From contig JANVCC010000022.1 of assembly GCA_025345505.1 (NCBI GenBank), positions 30,071,155-30,135,154 on the forward strand: 64,000 nt of DNA. The letters run 5' to 3'. The position numbers were made by a program, and so were the translations under genes. Source of the DNA: Todiramphus chloris collaris. Taxonomy: Eukaryota > Chordata > Aves > Coraciiformes > Alcedinidae. The first letter of the stretch is position 1. Each line of letters starts with the position of its first letter. The notes under the pieces are model-generated. The model searched no databases. It was not told the DNA's origin and worked only from the letters and a program-made list of their open reading frames with translations. This document shows, in pieces, positions 49,583 to 62,590 of this stretch.

Positions 49583-51327
49583 GTCCCACAGTATGTGGGA
49601 ACCTGAAACACCAAGCAAGCCTGTATCATGCCACAGCTTCTCCCTGTGGAAAAGAAAGCTTAGCCATGCTTCATGAGTGCCGGTATTGTCACAGGATTCT
49701 GCTTAGCAAAGGTATTTTGAAACTGTAGAATTTCCTTGGAGGGAAAAAAAAAGAGGAGGAAAAAAATTTTAAAAGTCACCATGCATGGCTGCCTCTCACA
49801 CACTGATAAAAGCCACTCTTGACAACCTTAAATTCATGCACACATCAAACACCTTGTCCTCCTAAATTCTCACAAAGGTGCTCCATTACAAATACATAAA
49901 GAAATAAAATATGTCACAGACTAGTTAGTAAAGGCTGGGCTTAAACCTAATGCTAAGTAAGTTCCTATTAAGCCTATGGAACCCAGAGGAGCTGTTCCCT
50001 GGGATGCTGCAACAATAGCCAGGAGGCATTCAGATTTATCCAGCGTAATGCCTTCTCCCATGGGTCCTGTTGGTGCTCCTGCCCAATGCCAGCTACAGCA
50101 AAGTGCACGTTATGAGGGCAACCCTGCACACTTGTCTCATTCCTCCTGAAAGTAAAATTCTTAAAAACTTGATCCAAGATTGGATTTTAAAGAGTCCTCT
50201 CTACTTACGCCGTATCTATAATACCCCTATCTTATGCCACTGACTTCTGTTGTGTATTTAAAGCAGGGGGACTCAAGAATTGTGACTATTGCCATGGAAA
50301 TCAGGACTTGCTGACCCTAGTAGACAGACCTACCTTGAAATTTGAGCAGTCACCAGGGCTCAAGGGACTATGAGACAAATCTCTGCCACAGCCTTCAGCC
50401 CACGGGGTACTTCTGCAGTTCCCAAAGGCATCTAGACACCAAATGTCATGGAGCTGAGTCATGAGCCCAAGTAATTTAGAGGTGATAAGTCTAAACCTCT
50501 TTGGTTTAGTTTCCCCTCACTGAAGGAGTGGGAAGGGCACCTCCCAAGCTCTCCAGGCTCTTGAGAAATCCCACTGGGAGAGGGGGAGAGATCACACAGC
50601 AATCTGTCAGTAGAGCAGCTAATAAGCTCTTTAGCTATGAGGGACATGTGAGGATCCAAGGACAAGAGTTAGACAAGCCAGTTTGCCCCAAGGTTCAAGT
50701 AGTAAAATGAGTGATGCTCTTTGGAGTTTTTGTACTCCGAGCTGAATGCACAAGGGATGTCACACTTACACTGTCTGGAAACACACCCTTCCTAGATCAG
50801 GACTTGCAGGATGTGCAACTGCAATGTGCCAGGAGGTGCTTTGGCCAGGCCACTAGGCCAGGCACCTTTTCAGAAGGGTTTGAGCACTCAAAGCAGTGAG
50901 AACAAAGCGTACAGGCTAAATAACTAAATAAACAAAAATGTACCTTAGGCAATTGGTGTTCTACCCTGCTCTGCTGCCCTTCGGTTACTGAGGTGAACAA
51001 TGAATTAAATTATGCTTTGGCAATAAAAAAAAAACAAAACACAAACCCTGTTAAATTACCATTTTTTGAATCACAGTTCTGAAGTGGCATTTTCACCCTA
51101 AATATAGATTACTCAAAAAAAAAAAACAACCCATCTATGAAACAGAAATAAGTCTTCTTTCTCAAAAGCCATATCAGACATGGGTGGACTGCTTGAGAGA
51201 AGCTTAAAATTAAATTCCACAAAAGCATTTACTACTGAAGATACCATGGTATCTACAGATCCCAAGTAATTTTTTCAGGGACTACTCACAGTAGCAAGCA
51301 TGTCACATAATGTGGAAAAAAACTGCT

Positions 51328-51530
51328 ATCATAGAATGTTTCGGGTTGGAAGGGACATTAACTATCATCTAGTTCCTATTTCCAACCCCCATGCCATAGC
51401 AGGGACACTTCCCACTAGACCAGGTTGCTCAAGGCCCCATCCAGCCTGGATTTGAACACATTCAGTGATAAAGCATTCACAAAAGCATCCACAACTTCCC
51501 TGGGTAACCTGTTTCAGTGTCTCACCACCC
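51328..51530 (-). mobile_element. CR1 LINE 3' fragment
   Basis: The plus strand reads 'atcatagaatgtttcgggtt' then 'ggaagggacattaac', followed by 'gctcaaggccccatccagcc' and 'tgggtaacctgtttcagtgt'. This is the reverse complement of the CR1 ORF2 end and 3' UTR. The match stops exactly where an (AT)n microsatellite begins. Inside is a 12-bp tandem duplication (51470-51481 and 51482-51493, one difference) absent from the family pattern. Its 3' UTR type differs from the 41-43 kb copies. Confidence 0.92.
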
Positions 51531-51549
51531 ATATATATATATATATATA
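51531..51549. repeat. (AT)n microsatellite
   Basis: Roughly nine AT units directly abut the truncated end of the CR1 fragment, followed by A7. Confidence 0.95.
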
Positions 51550-52809
51550 AAAAAAACTATATAACTGTTTTTGTTATTATCATCACATTATGCTGTTCTT
51601 CACACTTCAGGTCTTTCAAGGTCAAAGCCTTCCTAGGCTGTGTGTCTCATGTCCATCATGAGAGTGTTGTACTTAGGACTGGGTTTTTCAGTTTGGAGCC
51701 CATGACACAAATCAGATGATTAAAGAAATTGCCAAAGCACCTGCTAGAATTTCCCCATTTTGGATGGAAAGGGAGAGAATCATGCTTTCCTTCAAAGGAA
51801 AGGCACAAAGGCACTATGTAATGCTTCACATGCTTATAGCCTATGAGCCAGGCTCAGCTTGTAAGACTTCTTCTGGTTTTGTAGTAGAAAGTCCTGCCAA
51901 TCGTAGCTTCTCCATTCAAATTAAAAAGCACTGACAGGAAGATGACTTGCATCTCCATTTACTTCAAGCCTGTAACTTAAAGATAAGCATCACTTATCCA
52001 CCAGCTTCACAGACTTTTCTCCTCTTGATTATGTATTCTTTTACCATAAACAAACAAACAAACAAAGCCGGGTTAATGCACCCTCTCAAAGCTAGGTTAC
52101 ACAGTACACCAGAACAAGCAAGCAGAGCTGGGAACCTGCAGCACACATGGCCAATTGCACATGACCCTAGTTTGGAGATCTAACATATTCACAGCACAGG
52201 TATCCTAAGCTACTCAAAAGGCAGCATATACTGCCTTGCACCACATCACATGCGGAGCAAGAGGAGGGCATGCACACAGTATGGATGTAGCTCACCCACT
52301 GCAGTTTCACCCCAGCTTAAAGCCTATGAGACCCCTCTCACTGGTAATCCCACCTGTTGCTGTGCAGCAATACTGTTAGCAAGTAGAACCTTAAACTTTT
52401 AGTTGCAATTAATACATGTTCGGCTCCATTGTGACAAGTTACAAGGTCAGCTGGCAACTATATCTCCACCCAACTGCCAGACTTCATAGAAAGTGGTTGC
52501 CAAGTTATAGTCTTTCTATTTGCTGGGAAAAAAATTATTAAGTAAACAAATATATCCCAATTTAATTTTTAAATAGTCATTCTTAAGGGATGAACTGAAA
52601 GATAATTATGGCTTGGCATGACTGTAGCATTTTGCTTTTCTCCCACCCAACTCTGGAAAGACAAAAGCTTTTCTTAGTGAGTGTATTCATAGATTATCTG
52701 AGGCAAGAATAGGGCATTATGATTTCTGATTGGACTTCCTAGCAAGTACTAGCCATGGGCTTCCCCTTGCTGACCCCACACACCACCAAGCAGCCTTCAA
52801 ACTGGCTCT
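51550..52809. other. Unique non-coding sequence
   Basis: No gene is recognised. A (CAAA)n run lies at 52047-52066. Confidence 0.5.
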
Positions 52810-52885
52810 GCTTTGAGAAAGGTCTAGGTCAAATGCCTTTCGAAGACTTTTTCCACCCTAGATTATTTTATGAGCCTATGAGTTT
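52810..52885 (+). mobile_element. Probable old CR1 3' tail fragment
   Basis: 'ggtctaggtcaaatgccttt' then 'ttttccaccctagattattt' and 'tatgagcctatgag' align in order with the CR1 tail (ggactagatgacctcc...cttccaacctaaattattctatgattctatga). It is strongly diverged, with octamers reduced to tatgagcctatgag. Confidence 0.5.
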
Positions 52886-55800
52886 ATAGTCTTTGTCACA
52901 ATCACAGGTTGACATCAATCATACATTCTAGCAAGACAGTGAAACTTGATATTAAGGCCGGTAGAGCAAGTTTCATGTATTTTTCAAGAGCAATTATCCC
53001 ACTGAGTGCAAAATCACCATCTTGTAATTAGTTTAATTGTGCCATTCTGCAACTCCCACCAATGCCAAGCACTATACAACCAGCACTGGGCTGGTAGTAG
53101 ATTAAACACCCACGGGTGAGCCACATCTGAAGGGATCAGGACAGTTTACAGCAGCAGGCAGTACTGTTGACTACCTTAAGTCTTTGGCTTTATGATTTAG
53201 GTTCTGAAAGCTACTTGACTGTGTGTTCATTTTTATCCCCTAAACAGCTTAGGCAAGGTGAATTTTGCTCTAAATTGCCCAGGGGCTGTCTCATTTATAC
53301 AACTGGATATACAAAACCTCATAACCTTAAGGATCAAGGCAGAAAGAGCAGATGGAACATCACTCACTAGAAAAAAGATCAGCAGGATCACTAGAGGTTC
53401 TTCATAACAAAACTTCCCAAATTATACCTACAATTAATTCCTAAGGTAGGAGCACCCATCGTTATAATGACAAAGCCTTATAGCACAGCTGGGATACACC
53501 AAACACTGCCAGCCCCTGAGGAAGTGAAAGAGAAGGACAAAGATACAGTGAAAAATACTGTTAAGGGTGGGGAACATACCATTAAGAGTGAGGAAAGCAA
53601 TAGGGATTTTTCACAGTAGGAGATCTCATACAACTGGAACAGACCTTCAAGGAGCATAATAAAGCCCAGCAAGAAAAATAGTACACAACAGTTAGCAACA
53701 CACAAACTTAGCCTCTTCAGCCACTCACCTAGAATAGATTCCTTCCTCCTACCCCAAAACTGCCTCTCCAGTAGCCACCTAGGAAGGAAAGTGACTGGAT
53801 TTATAAAGCCAGATCTTCTGACAAGGTGCAGGGAGAGCTCCTTGTCTCTGCAGTAGTAAGGCTGACCCCATCATGGACCAATCTGGACCAAAAATTAAAA
53901 CCCAGGAACACCTGCTGGCTTGTTTGCTTCTCCCAGGAATGTTCTACCAGCTCTGGTAGAAAGGGGATTTCTGGCCCTGGCTTCCTTTCAAGACCTCCCC
54001 AAATAGTCAAATGTGTAGTTGAAAAAGTGTCATTCTTAATAATGGGATGTTATTTTCTTCCACAACACTTAAGAATAAGAGCCTTTCTGGTCTTCAACCC
54101 ACCTGGCACCCTGCTGAAGGTGACAGACAAAAGAGCTGAGAAAGGACCCCAGGAGTGCTACTTAGTGCGTTGGTGGGGTCAGCACTCTTCTGGGATGGGG
54201 TTTAGTGTCTTGTATTCCCAGCTACCAAAATGGCCTGTTAATTTTTTACTTAATGGCTTATCCTGGCTGCAGCTATAAATCTGTACAGAAAGAATCAAGT
54301 TAAAAATTGTCTTGCACTTACTGATACACCCTAAACAGACACTACAGACATCACACATACTCTCACAACAGATTTCTGTATTTAGGTCAATTATTAACTG
54401 AGTGATGCACATGATGTTTATTCTTACAGTGTTTCCAGTCCTTAGTGGGATGCTACATAAAATTTTATTTCTTAATATATGCATTTTATAATTATTCTAC
54501 CTGAGATCACCTCCACACATATTCCCATACTCATTCAACTGGGATTGGTGGCAACTGGTCAAGACTTCATTAAGAGTCTGATGATTTGGGATTTTTTTGA
54601 GTTCTAGAATGCTGTAACATCATCAGGATTTCATTTCAAAAGTGAGTTTAAAAGGGCAATTGATGGCCCTTCCTTACGGACAATGGACCCTTCTGCGCCC
54701 ACAGGGCCTGGTGGACCTAGGCAGCTGGGCTAGTTCTTCTCCACAGCTACCAAGCCCTGATGAACTTGTACATTTCTTTGGTCCAGCTTCTCAGTTCAGG
54801 TTCCTGGTCCTGCTTTTTGCACCACTGGGGCTCAGATGGTTTGCACATAACTATAATTTTTAAGGACTTTCCCAATGAGAGAGACCAAGAGGGACATCAC
54901 CTGTGGGTGTGAGAGCCTGAGAGGTGACAGATTAACAGCACTTGGTGACATTCAGGAGAAAGGAAATACCATTTCATTGTTTTAAAGTGGGAGGCTCCAA
55001 GAATCAAAAGGCTCATTTTCTCAATTGCTTTGCTTGTGTAGCTGGCCAGTAGGTGACCATAACCATCACCACAATTAGATGGAAAATTCAGCTGTTCCAC
55101 GGAGAATAGAAAAATGCAAAATAAAACCAACAAAAATTGAGTACAAAATTGCGTTGCTCAGATGAAACTACAGGACACTCTTCACCATGCAGACACATTC
55201 AGCTGCGTATATTGAGCAGGCTCCTGGTGGTTACCCCTCCCTCCAGAGTGAGCCAACAATGCTTGGTCAAGGCCACTGCACATCATGTCCAGCTCTTGGC
55301 ATTTGTGCCAAACAGCTCTCTGTGGTTTCTGAGCTGCACAAAGGGCATGGTGCTACCTCAGAAATAGCACTGGAAGGTAAATGTTCCTTTTCTTATAGAT
55401 TGCTTTGTGAGCCATTTGCCACCAGCCAGATGAGTTTCAAGTGAGTCAACAATGTGTTGCCACTTCATCCTCATGGTGTTAAAAGTGGTGTTAAAAGCTA
55501 AGTTGCTTCCTTGCCTTAGTCACCATCAACTAATGGTGGTGGGTTTGCTTGAATTGCTGTCAGTGGATGGGCTAGAGACCATTTCTTTTAGCTGGGATTC
55601 AGCTCCTTTTCAAACAGGGACACACGAAACAGGAATAAAATGCCCCAGCCCTGTTCCTACTGCTACAGTAACACAAGTGGGCTTCACTCTGCCTGTCCCC
55701 ACTCTCCATCACAGACAGTCTTTAAGGTCAAGTCAGACAATTATCCACCAAGAATGACATGGGTGGTCACGATAGACAACCCTCTAATTATTTTGGGACA

Positions 55801-58800
55801 CAATGGCTTCCATGATGAAGCAGAACAGCTACTCAGTCATGACTGTGCATGAGCAAGGACAACCTCACACCAGCAGTTGGCTTAACCTCCTCCCCAGACA
55901 ATCCTGGAATGGCACATGCTGTTATTAGTTACTTGGGGGAAGACAGGAGTAAAAAAGCAGCATCAAAACAATTAACATAATTGTTGATTATAATCTTAAC
56001 TGCATGGCAGTAAACTAAATTTTCTGATGACAGCCCAGAAACTCAACCATAAATAACCTACTTTAAATACGAAGAGCCACTATTCCTTGAAAAGGTGCCC
56101 AAAGATGAGACTCTGGGCAATAGATAATCCCACCACTCACTTTCAGCTGGCAGTGTGAAACCTTCCTCCCCAACTTCATTACAAAATTTGCAGACTCACT
56201 TTATTTAAACAACTATGGAAAGAGGTGTCCCTCTGAGCAGGCTGTCAGGTTGTGTTTCTGAGCAACATGTTTAGAAGGTGGCCGTGCGTTTAATCCAGGA
56301 CCATGGCTGTGTGTGTATTTGTTTGGGAACAGGCATTCCTATTCTGCAGACACGGTGGGGATGCTGCAAAGCCATCGGCGGAGACTCGCAGAGCCAGAAA
56401 GGAGCCAAAGCTTTTGAAAAAGCAAAGCAGAATGCGTCTCCCTTTATTTTCTTGCTAATTACTCCAATGATCACCAAATTTAGCCCTATGTTCTCATTTG
56501 GACTTTATTTCTTTCAGGCCGTGCATGTGACAGTAAATAACTATGGCTGCTCAAGAAACAAAAGTTGTAGCCTCATAGACACCACCATGAAATGAGGTAA
56601 ATTTGTTGGAAAAGGGAAACTGTGGGTGGTTCTGGAATAATTTTGCCTGGGACAATGTTCTTTGTCCTCAGGACAGCTGTGCACGCAACTTGGCTTAACC
56701 TATGTGTCCTCCACGCTTCTGCTCTGAGCTTTCCTTTGCCAAGCTGCTCCAGACATGCAGCCTCAGCCACATTTTTCTTCCTGCATAAATTTGCATGCCC
56801 ATTTTTTTATTCAAGATTTGTCCTGATTTTACTACCACAGGTTACGCAATTAGGTGATGTCATGAAGATCTTCACTCCCAAAGTGGTTCCAGCCATCCAA
56901 GAAGCTTTTCTTCTGGAAGACGCTAAGCTTTGAAAATGATTTCATGAAGAAATTCCTCCTAGCATCGCATTAGCTTGAGTCTATCCAAAATAATTTTTTT
57001 AGCCCATCTCCTTTCTAAAGCATAGTCTTAACTTCAGCATTTTAATTTTCATTCTTGGAAAATTATTTTTCAGTGCACTAATGTGTTCAGCTAATTTTGG
57101 ATTCCTGCTGATCAATCTTTTTTCCAGCTATATCATACTTTCTTATGACTTAGTATCGGTGAGATTAGAACTGAGGCTTTTCCAGGCTGCAAAAAGGATA
57201 GCAGCAGTTGGCAACAGACAAAAATAGAAGATTTTAGGATTAAAAACAAAATACATGGAAAGAGAGAGGAAAAAAAGTGTGTATATATTTTTATAACAAG
57301 CAGCACTTTTAACATATCTGCCAGGCACCCTCAGAGGAAAAAGCACAAACCATGTGCCTGCACATTCACAGCAGGGAGCAGGCAGAGGCTGGTTTACAAG
57401 TCCCAGCACAAGGACATAAATGATCTGCTACTCCAAGATCACTCATCACCTGGAGGGGGACTTATCCAGGTGATGTACTATCTTTTACTGCTTCATATTC
57501 TTTTTTATTTAAAACATTATTTTCTTCCATGATTTAGTTTGTTGTCCTTACTCAACAGGCTCCAAGGTGGATTTTATTTGTTGCTCTAACTTACCAAGAG
57601 AGCATAATATTGAGTGTAGAGCCTGATTTGCATCACCCCTCTCCAAGAAATGGGGGTAGGATGTTTTTTTCTGTGATGAGTCAAGACAGGCGCTCCAGAC
57701 TGTTGTGCTGTCCTAAACAGACTCACAGCACTTGCCACCTCAGTTCCCTCCTAAAATGGGAGAGGCTAGTGCATCCCAAAGCCCTGTAATCACCCCATCT
57801 CCCTGGGCCACATATCACAGGGGAGCAGAGAAGTCTATACTTCTCTGAAACTCTAGTTTGATCAGGACAACCAGCTTCTGCTGTAATATACTAAAGAACA
57901 ATATTAAATTGTTGCCGTGTCAAATCTTTCCTACCCAGCTAAACCTGGAAGCATTTAGTTTCTTTACAGAAAGAGTGTAAGGGATGTTATTTCCCTCCCT
58001 GCTCCACAGTTATGGCTAATCCTTCTAACTGAAAGAGTGTGTTGTTTTGTAAATTGAAAAGTTATTTTTAAAATATTTGCTTGCTGTTGAGGATTTAGAT
58101 GAGATTAGGCCAATCCTTTGCCTAAGCAGCTCTGGTCTTAGGTCTTGGCTCACCTCACTCATGAGAGGGTCTTTTGAGCTCCCGTCTAGTCTTAATTACA
58201 GCTGCTGTTGACTTCTGGGTATGTTCTCTAGGAGTTCTTTTCCTTATAAGCTTCTTTAGAGGTGTATTTCCCATAGAAATTAAATTGTGCAGCATTACCC
58301 CTCTCCCTTTCTTTGAACCCTTCTTATTAGGCAATTTTACGTAAAAACCTTCCTGGTACTCCTCTGTGCATTTACCAAACCCTGCCAGCACACGGCTCAG
58401 GCTTACAGGGAAAAAAGGTTAATTTTGCATGGAGCTTCATGGAAACCACCCATGCATGTGATGCTCACATGGCACCTTGGAGGGCTCAGGGATGGATTCA
58501 CATCCACCACCCTGAAAGCCCCAGGGATAGCCCCTACAGCTGGCAGGGCTCGTACAGCCACCAGGCACTTGCTGCCCGTGGCCTCACGCACTCAGCACCC
58601 TCCATTCAGCCCCGGAGAGCCCAAATGCCAGTCTTGGACCTTCAAGTGCCTACCAGCATCCTGCCATCACTGCACAGCACACCCAACTCCCCTGCTGGAA
58701 CCTATGCTGAAACTGAAGAAGCTGTATTGAATCCCAGCAGCCCTGGGAGAGATGATGCTTCCTAAGTATGCACAGAGCAGTCGAACACTTCAACGATATT

Positions 58801-59700
58801 GGGCTTCAGAGAGCTGGATGGCTACCTCTGGAGAAACTTTAACAGAAATTAGGGAAATCAGAGATGCCTGAGCCACCAGTAGGCAAAAATACTCATTTCT
58901 CATCTGCCTTCCTCTAGGAAGATTGTCTGTCCCCTTACACTTGGCATATGAACTGAAACATAGAGGCACATGCCAAATTTTCTAGTTTTGTGATTCGAAT
59001 CAGCAAAAGGAAAGAGATGAAATTGCTCTTGAGGTCAACCCAGAATAAGCAGCACCCTTACATGGTAGGACATCCACACACTCTCCTTCCTTTACTGTGA
59101 AGTCTGACTACTGGACAAACTGTGTTCCATCTTCTCAACTGGAAAAGTACTCTGACCTTCTGTCAATCTCCTGAATATGTGTGTTGTTAGATCTATGACT
59201 TTGCCCTTTGAAGATACTGAACTTCTTCCAGCTAAACTCTTGTGAATGCTTCATGTCCACACCTCACTGCCTCTTCTCTGGCATGTGGTTAACAGCTGCT
59301 ACGTGGGACAGTGAATTGCTATGAGAAAGGACTTTTTGCTCGTCTATGATGTCACTAAGGACCGGGCTCTGAAACCTCTGTGTCCTCTCAGCACTGCAAG
59401 ACCAAAGCCAGTTGCCATCTAACACAGCTTGTGCTCTCACTAAAGCACATGCCCATCATCATGGATTCTGCAAGAATTAGGCATTTCTCCTCATACCTTG
59501 ACCTGGGTTAAATACAAACTGGCAACTGCATTGTGCTGCAGAGAAATGAAGTCACTCCCGACAGGAAGAAAACACTGCAGGACATTTGGCTATAGCTGAT
59601 GTTCTCTTGCCAGCACTATGAAACATCCACTCCCACTGATTTTGAGAGAGTGCCCAGCACCTTACAGCTGATGCTGAGGCTCTCTTGTGCCCATCCACAC
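52886..59700. other. Unique non-coding sequence
   Basis: No exon or transposon is recognised. Open frames reach 150 codons (53826-54278, +) with no domain features. One foldback is listed separately. Confidence 0.5.
57444..57475. repeat. Perfect 11-bp inverted repeat, 10-nt loop
   Basis: CATCACCTGGA (57444-57454), loop GGGGGACTTA, then TCCAGGTGATG (57465-57475). No transposon features flank it. CAGGTG/CACCTG E-box cores lie in both arms. Confidence 0.95.
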
Positions 59701-59709
59701 CAAGGAAAG

Positions 59710-61120
59710 CAGAGACAAAACCCATGCTTCTTACAAATAGGTTTATTTGCATTTTCACTGGAGCACAGATTCTAGATACAGATTTCTTCTGCACAACAGT
59801 ACAAGAGCCAGTGCAAAATATGCTTTTTTATTATTATTATTATTCATGTACAAAAAAAAACCCCAAAAACCAACAAATGAAAAGACAAAGAGTGTGGCAG
59901 TATTTACTCACAACTGGTGCACCTCAGCCTTCAATCAACCCACCTCCACTTGCCCTTGCCCATCATGCTGACTGCGTGGTCAGCATCGCCTGTCTTGAGT
60001 GGCTGCATTGTCAGTGAAGAGTGGTAACACCCCTAGCCCTTTGAATGATATACACTCACCCCAACCAAACTGGGACAACAGCAGGCTACTTAAAAAGTTA
60101 GACACATCAGCTGCTCACCAATGCGTTTCCCCCCCAGGGAGCAGAAGAATTTTGAGAGAATGGGGGAAAAAAAAAAAGTACAAATCAGAACTGCACCAAA
60201 AACTGGGCACCAGCTTAACCCATTTGTTAAAGAGGCAAAGACATTAAGGTACACCTCCAGCCTGGCTTCTCACATATTCATCCACAGTAGTGATGATCAA
60301 GGCCAAACACTCCCCACTTTGAGTACCCTGTGCTGTCGATCTTAAGAAAGTATTTCTATTAGTACCATAAAGTTAAACCATTACATAACTGGAGAAGAAA
60401 GAGGAGCTACAGTTTGAATACAAGCATTTCTTTGAGAACAGTCAAAAACAAAACCAGAAACAGACAAAGAAAACCCCCAACCCTGTCCCAGTTATCCACC
60501 AGATGATTGTCAGAATTACAGCCAATGCTTAAGCAATACAACACTGAGCTAGGAAAGTTGTCATATGGTTGTTCTGCTTAGGGAGCAGCTCTTGCTAGTT
60601 TACAAAGCACTGGGCAATCTATTTCTCTTTAACTTTCAGAAGCTACAATATAGAACTGGAGTGTTAGTGCAAGAATATGCTCACCTTCACCAAGGCTTGG
60701 GATTTCTATTGCAGAGATTCCTCAAATTTACATCACTCCAAGAGTACCATGTCCAAATCACCTAGAGTTGCTATTATGGACTTTTACATTTCTACCCAAG
60801 GAACGGCTGGGTTTTAAAGCTTGATCAACCAGAGTCTTTTACATTGAACTGCACTTAAAGCAGAGTACTAGTTGAAGCCAAAGAACACGAGTACTCAGCA
60901 CATATATGTGTTGATACAGTACAGTATGTATGTATATATATATACGGATAAATATGTATATGTTACATTATAAGGAGAATGCCATTCAGGACTTCTTAAC
61001 TGCAAGAATCGCTTCGCCACTTCCAGGTTTTGAAACTTCAGCCCACTAAATTTCACACCAAGACAATGAGAACTCCAATATTTTCCATATTGAATTATTT
61101 CTATTTTAGCCAATTAATCA
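59710..61120 (-). other. Candidate 3' end of a minus-strand transcript (3' UTR-like)
   Basis: On the minus strand an AATAAA (plus-strand 59742-59747) sits in the context TGCAAATAAACCTATTTG. It is followed by a GU-rich stretch (plus 59698-59726, read as 'ggttttgtctctgctttcct' then 'tggtgtgg'). A second AATAAA lies ~85 bp upstream (plus 59827-59832), inside an (AAT)n run. The sequence upstream on that strand, to about 61.1 kb, is unique, AT-rich and free of transposons, as 3' UTRs usually are. No stop codon, coding exon or gene identity could be found, and the upstream limit is a guess. It could instead be ordinary intergenic DNA with a fortuitous signal. Confidence 0.35.
59728..59747 (-). terminator. 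Candidate polyadenylation signal and cleavage zone
   Basis: AATAAA on the minus strand at 59747-59742, with cleavage expected 10-30 nt further on (about 59715-59732), just ahead of the GU-rich element. Signal and downstream element together are stronger than AATAAA alone, but no transcript evidence is available. Confidence 0.35.
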
Positions 61121-62257
61121 AGCCGGGCCAGCTGAAAAAGAACCCAGGAGCTTTAATTTTAATAACATCAGTCCTGCTACCTCAGGCAGATGGCACAAAT
61201 TTCTATCACCAGATTATTTGCCCCTTTCCTGCAGTTGTGTATCATGGGCACTTCAATGAGCTTTCAAACTATCACCAGAGCTGTACAAACTGATGAGTAT
61301 CAACTTACTCAGTTGTCAAGAGAAAATGCTGCTATTTATGAAATCATTTCAAACAGCCCATACGGATCTGATGAGGACTCAGGTTTATACCCAGCAGTAC
61401 TGTCTGAAGCCATATTGGTTTTAATCATGTAATGGTTCTGCTTTTTCATACCCAGCAAGCCCACTTCTATTCATAGTGGCTGTTATCACACATACAACCT
61501 AAGAGCTGGACAGTTTGGGAACCATACTATTGGTTGTAATACTAAAACCCAGACCCTATAAAAGTCTGCTGTACAAATTTCACATATAAAGCTGAAAAAA
61601 GTCTCATTTAAATCACTCTGAGCAGAAGGCTTCATTTGCTACTTTTTAAAAAAGAAATAGGAGCAACAACAACAAAAAAAGGCAAGGTAAAAATGTAACA
61701 GGCACTTGAGAGCAAAGTAAATGCCAAACTCTTTTAGATATTTAGATGAGGGGGAGCTACTCATCTCCCTCGCCTTTAGCCTATCTAGAATTTAGATATT
61801 TAACCCAGTTTAATCATTTGTGCTTTCTCCAGTCCTGAGGAAACAAAAGCTTCCTTCTGGAGGCTGTCACTTCCTCAAACAGGGCAAATGAACCTCTCTC
61901 GGGATGGTGCACCACAGGGAGAGTCTAAGATGACCTAACACTTACGCAGGTGAGAAGCCTCTCTCTCTCTCTCACTCCTAATATAAACAACTAACATAAA
62001 CCCTGAAGGCTTTGCTTGGTTCCTGCATGGACAAACTCACCAACTTCAACAGGACACAGGTTTGCTTTTGGGAGCCAGAGAGGAAGGTTCATTGGCAGTA
62101 AGATCACGCCAATGCTGACCTGACCACTTGCACTAGCCACTCAGCCACGATGGTTCACGGCCAGTTTGTCCACATACAAAAACTGCATGGACACAGAGCA
62201 TCATGCAGCACGGGCAAAGGGTGAGACATGTTTTCCTATCACCCAGAGATGCAACAC
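61121..62257. other. Unique non-coding sequence
   Basis: No exon is recognised. A 12-bp direct repeat TTTAGATATTTA occurs at 61733-61744 and 61791-61802. A (CT)n run at 61959-61974 lies next to a minus-strand donor-like CTGC/GTAAGTG (around 61950). Confidence 0.4.
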
Positions 62258-62590
62258 AGTCTACAGCTTCCTCATGGGAGCAGTCGAGGGGAAGGTGCTG
62301 ATCTCCTCTCTCTGATTACCAGCAACAGGACACAAGAGCATGGAATGAAGCTGTGCTAAGGCAAGTTCAGATTGGACATTCAGAAAAGGTCCCTCACTGA
62401 GAGGGTGGTCAGTCGCTGGAGGAGGTTCCCCAGGGAAATGGTCATGGCCCCAAGCCTGTCAGAGTTCAAGGAGCGTCTGGATGACACTCTTAGTCAGATG
62501 GTTTAATTTTAGGTAGTCCTGAAAGAAGCAGGGAGTTGAATTTGATGATCCTTATGGGTCCCTTCCAACTCAAGATATTCTATGAATATA
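62258..62590 (+). mobile_element. CR1 LINE 3' fragment
   Basis: Landmarks in order: 'cagcttcctcatgggagcag', 'ggtgctgatctcctctctct', 'caacaggacacaagagcatg', 'gagggtggtcagtcg', 'cagagttcaaggagcgtctg', 'ggtttaattttaggtagtcc' and 'gatccttatgggtcccttcc', ending in the octamer-like 'gatattctatgaatataaa'. This covers the ORF2 end and complete 3' UTR of a CR1. Stops and indels break the coding part. The 3' UTR is yet another type, so at least three CR1 subfamilies occur in the window. Confidence 0.95.

Larger units (their letters stand above)
42938..51327. other. Unique non-coding sequence
   Basis: No exon, RNA gene or transposon is recognised in 8.4 kb apart from homopolymers and one foldback listed separately. 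The longest open frame (121 codons, minus strand, 43448-43813) has no domain features. A plus-strand AATAAA near 44312 is followed by a T/G-rich stretch, but a single AATAAA in AT-rich DNA is weak evidence for a transcript end. Confidence 0.5.

Noticed and set aside
53826..54278. 150-codon plus-strand open frame
   Set aside because: No recognisable domain; an overlapping frame exists on the opposite strand; no splice or start context supports it.
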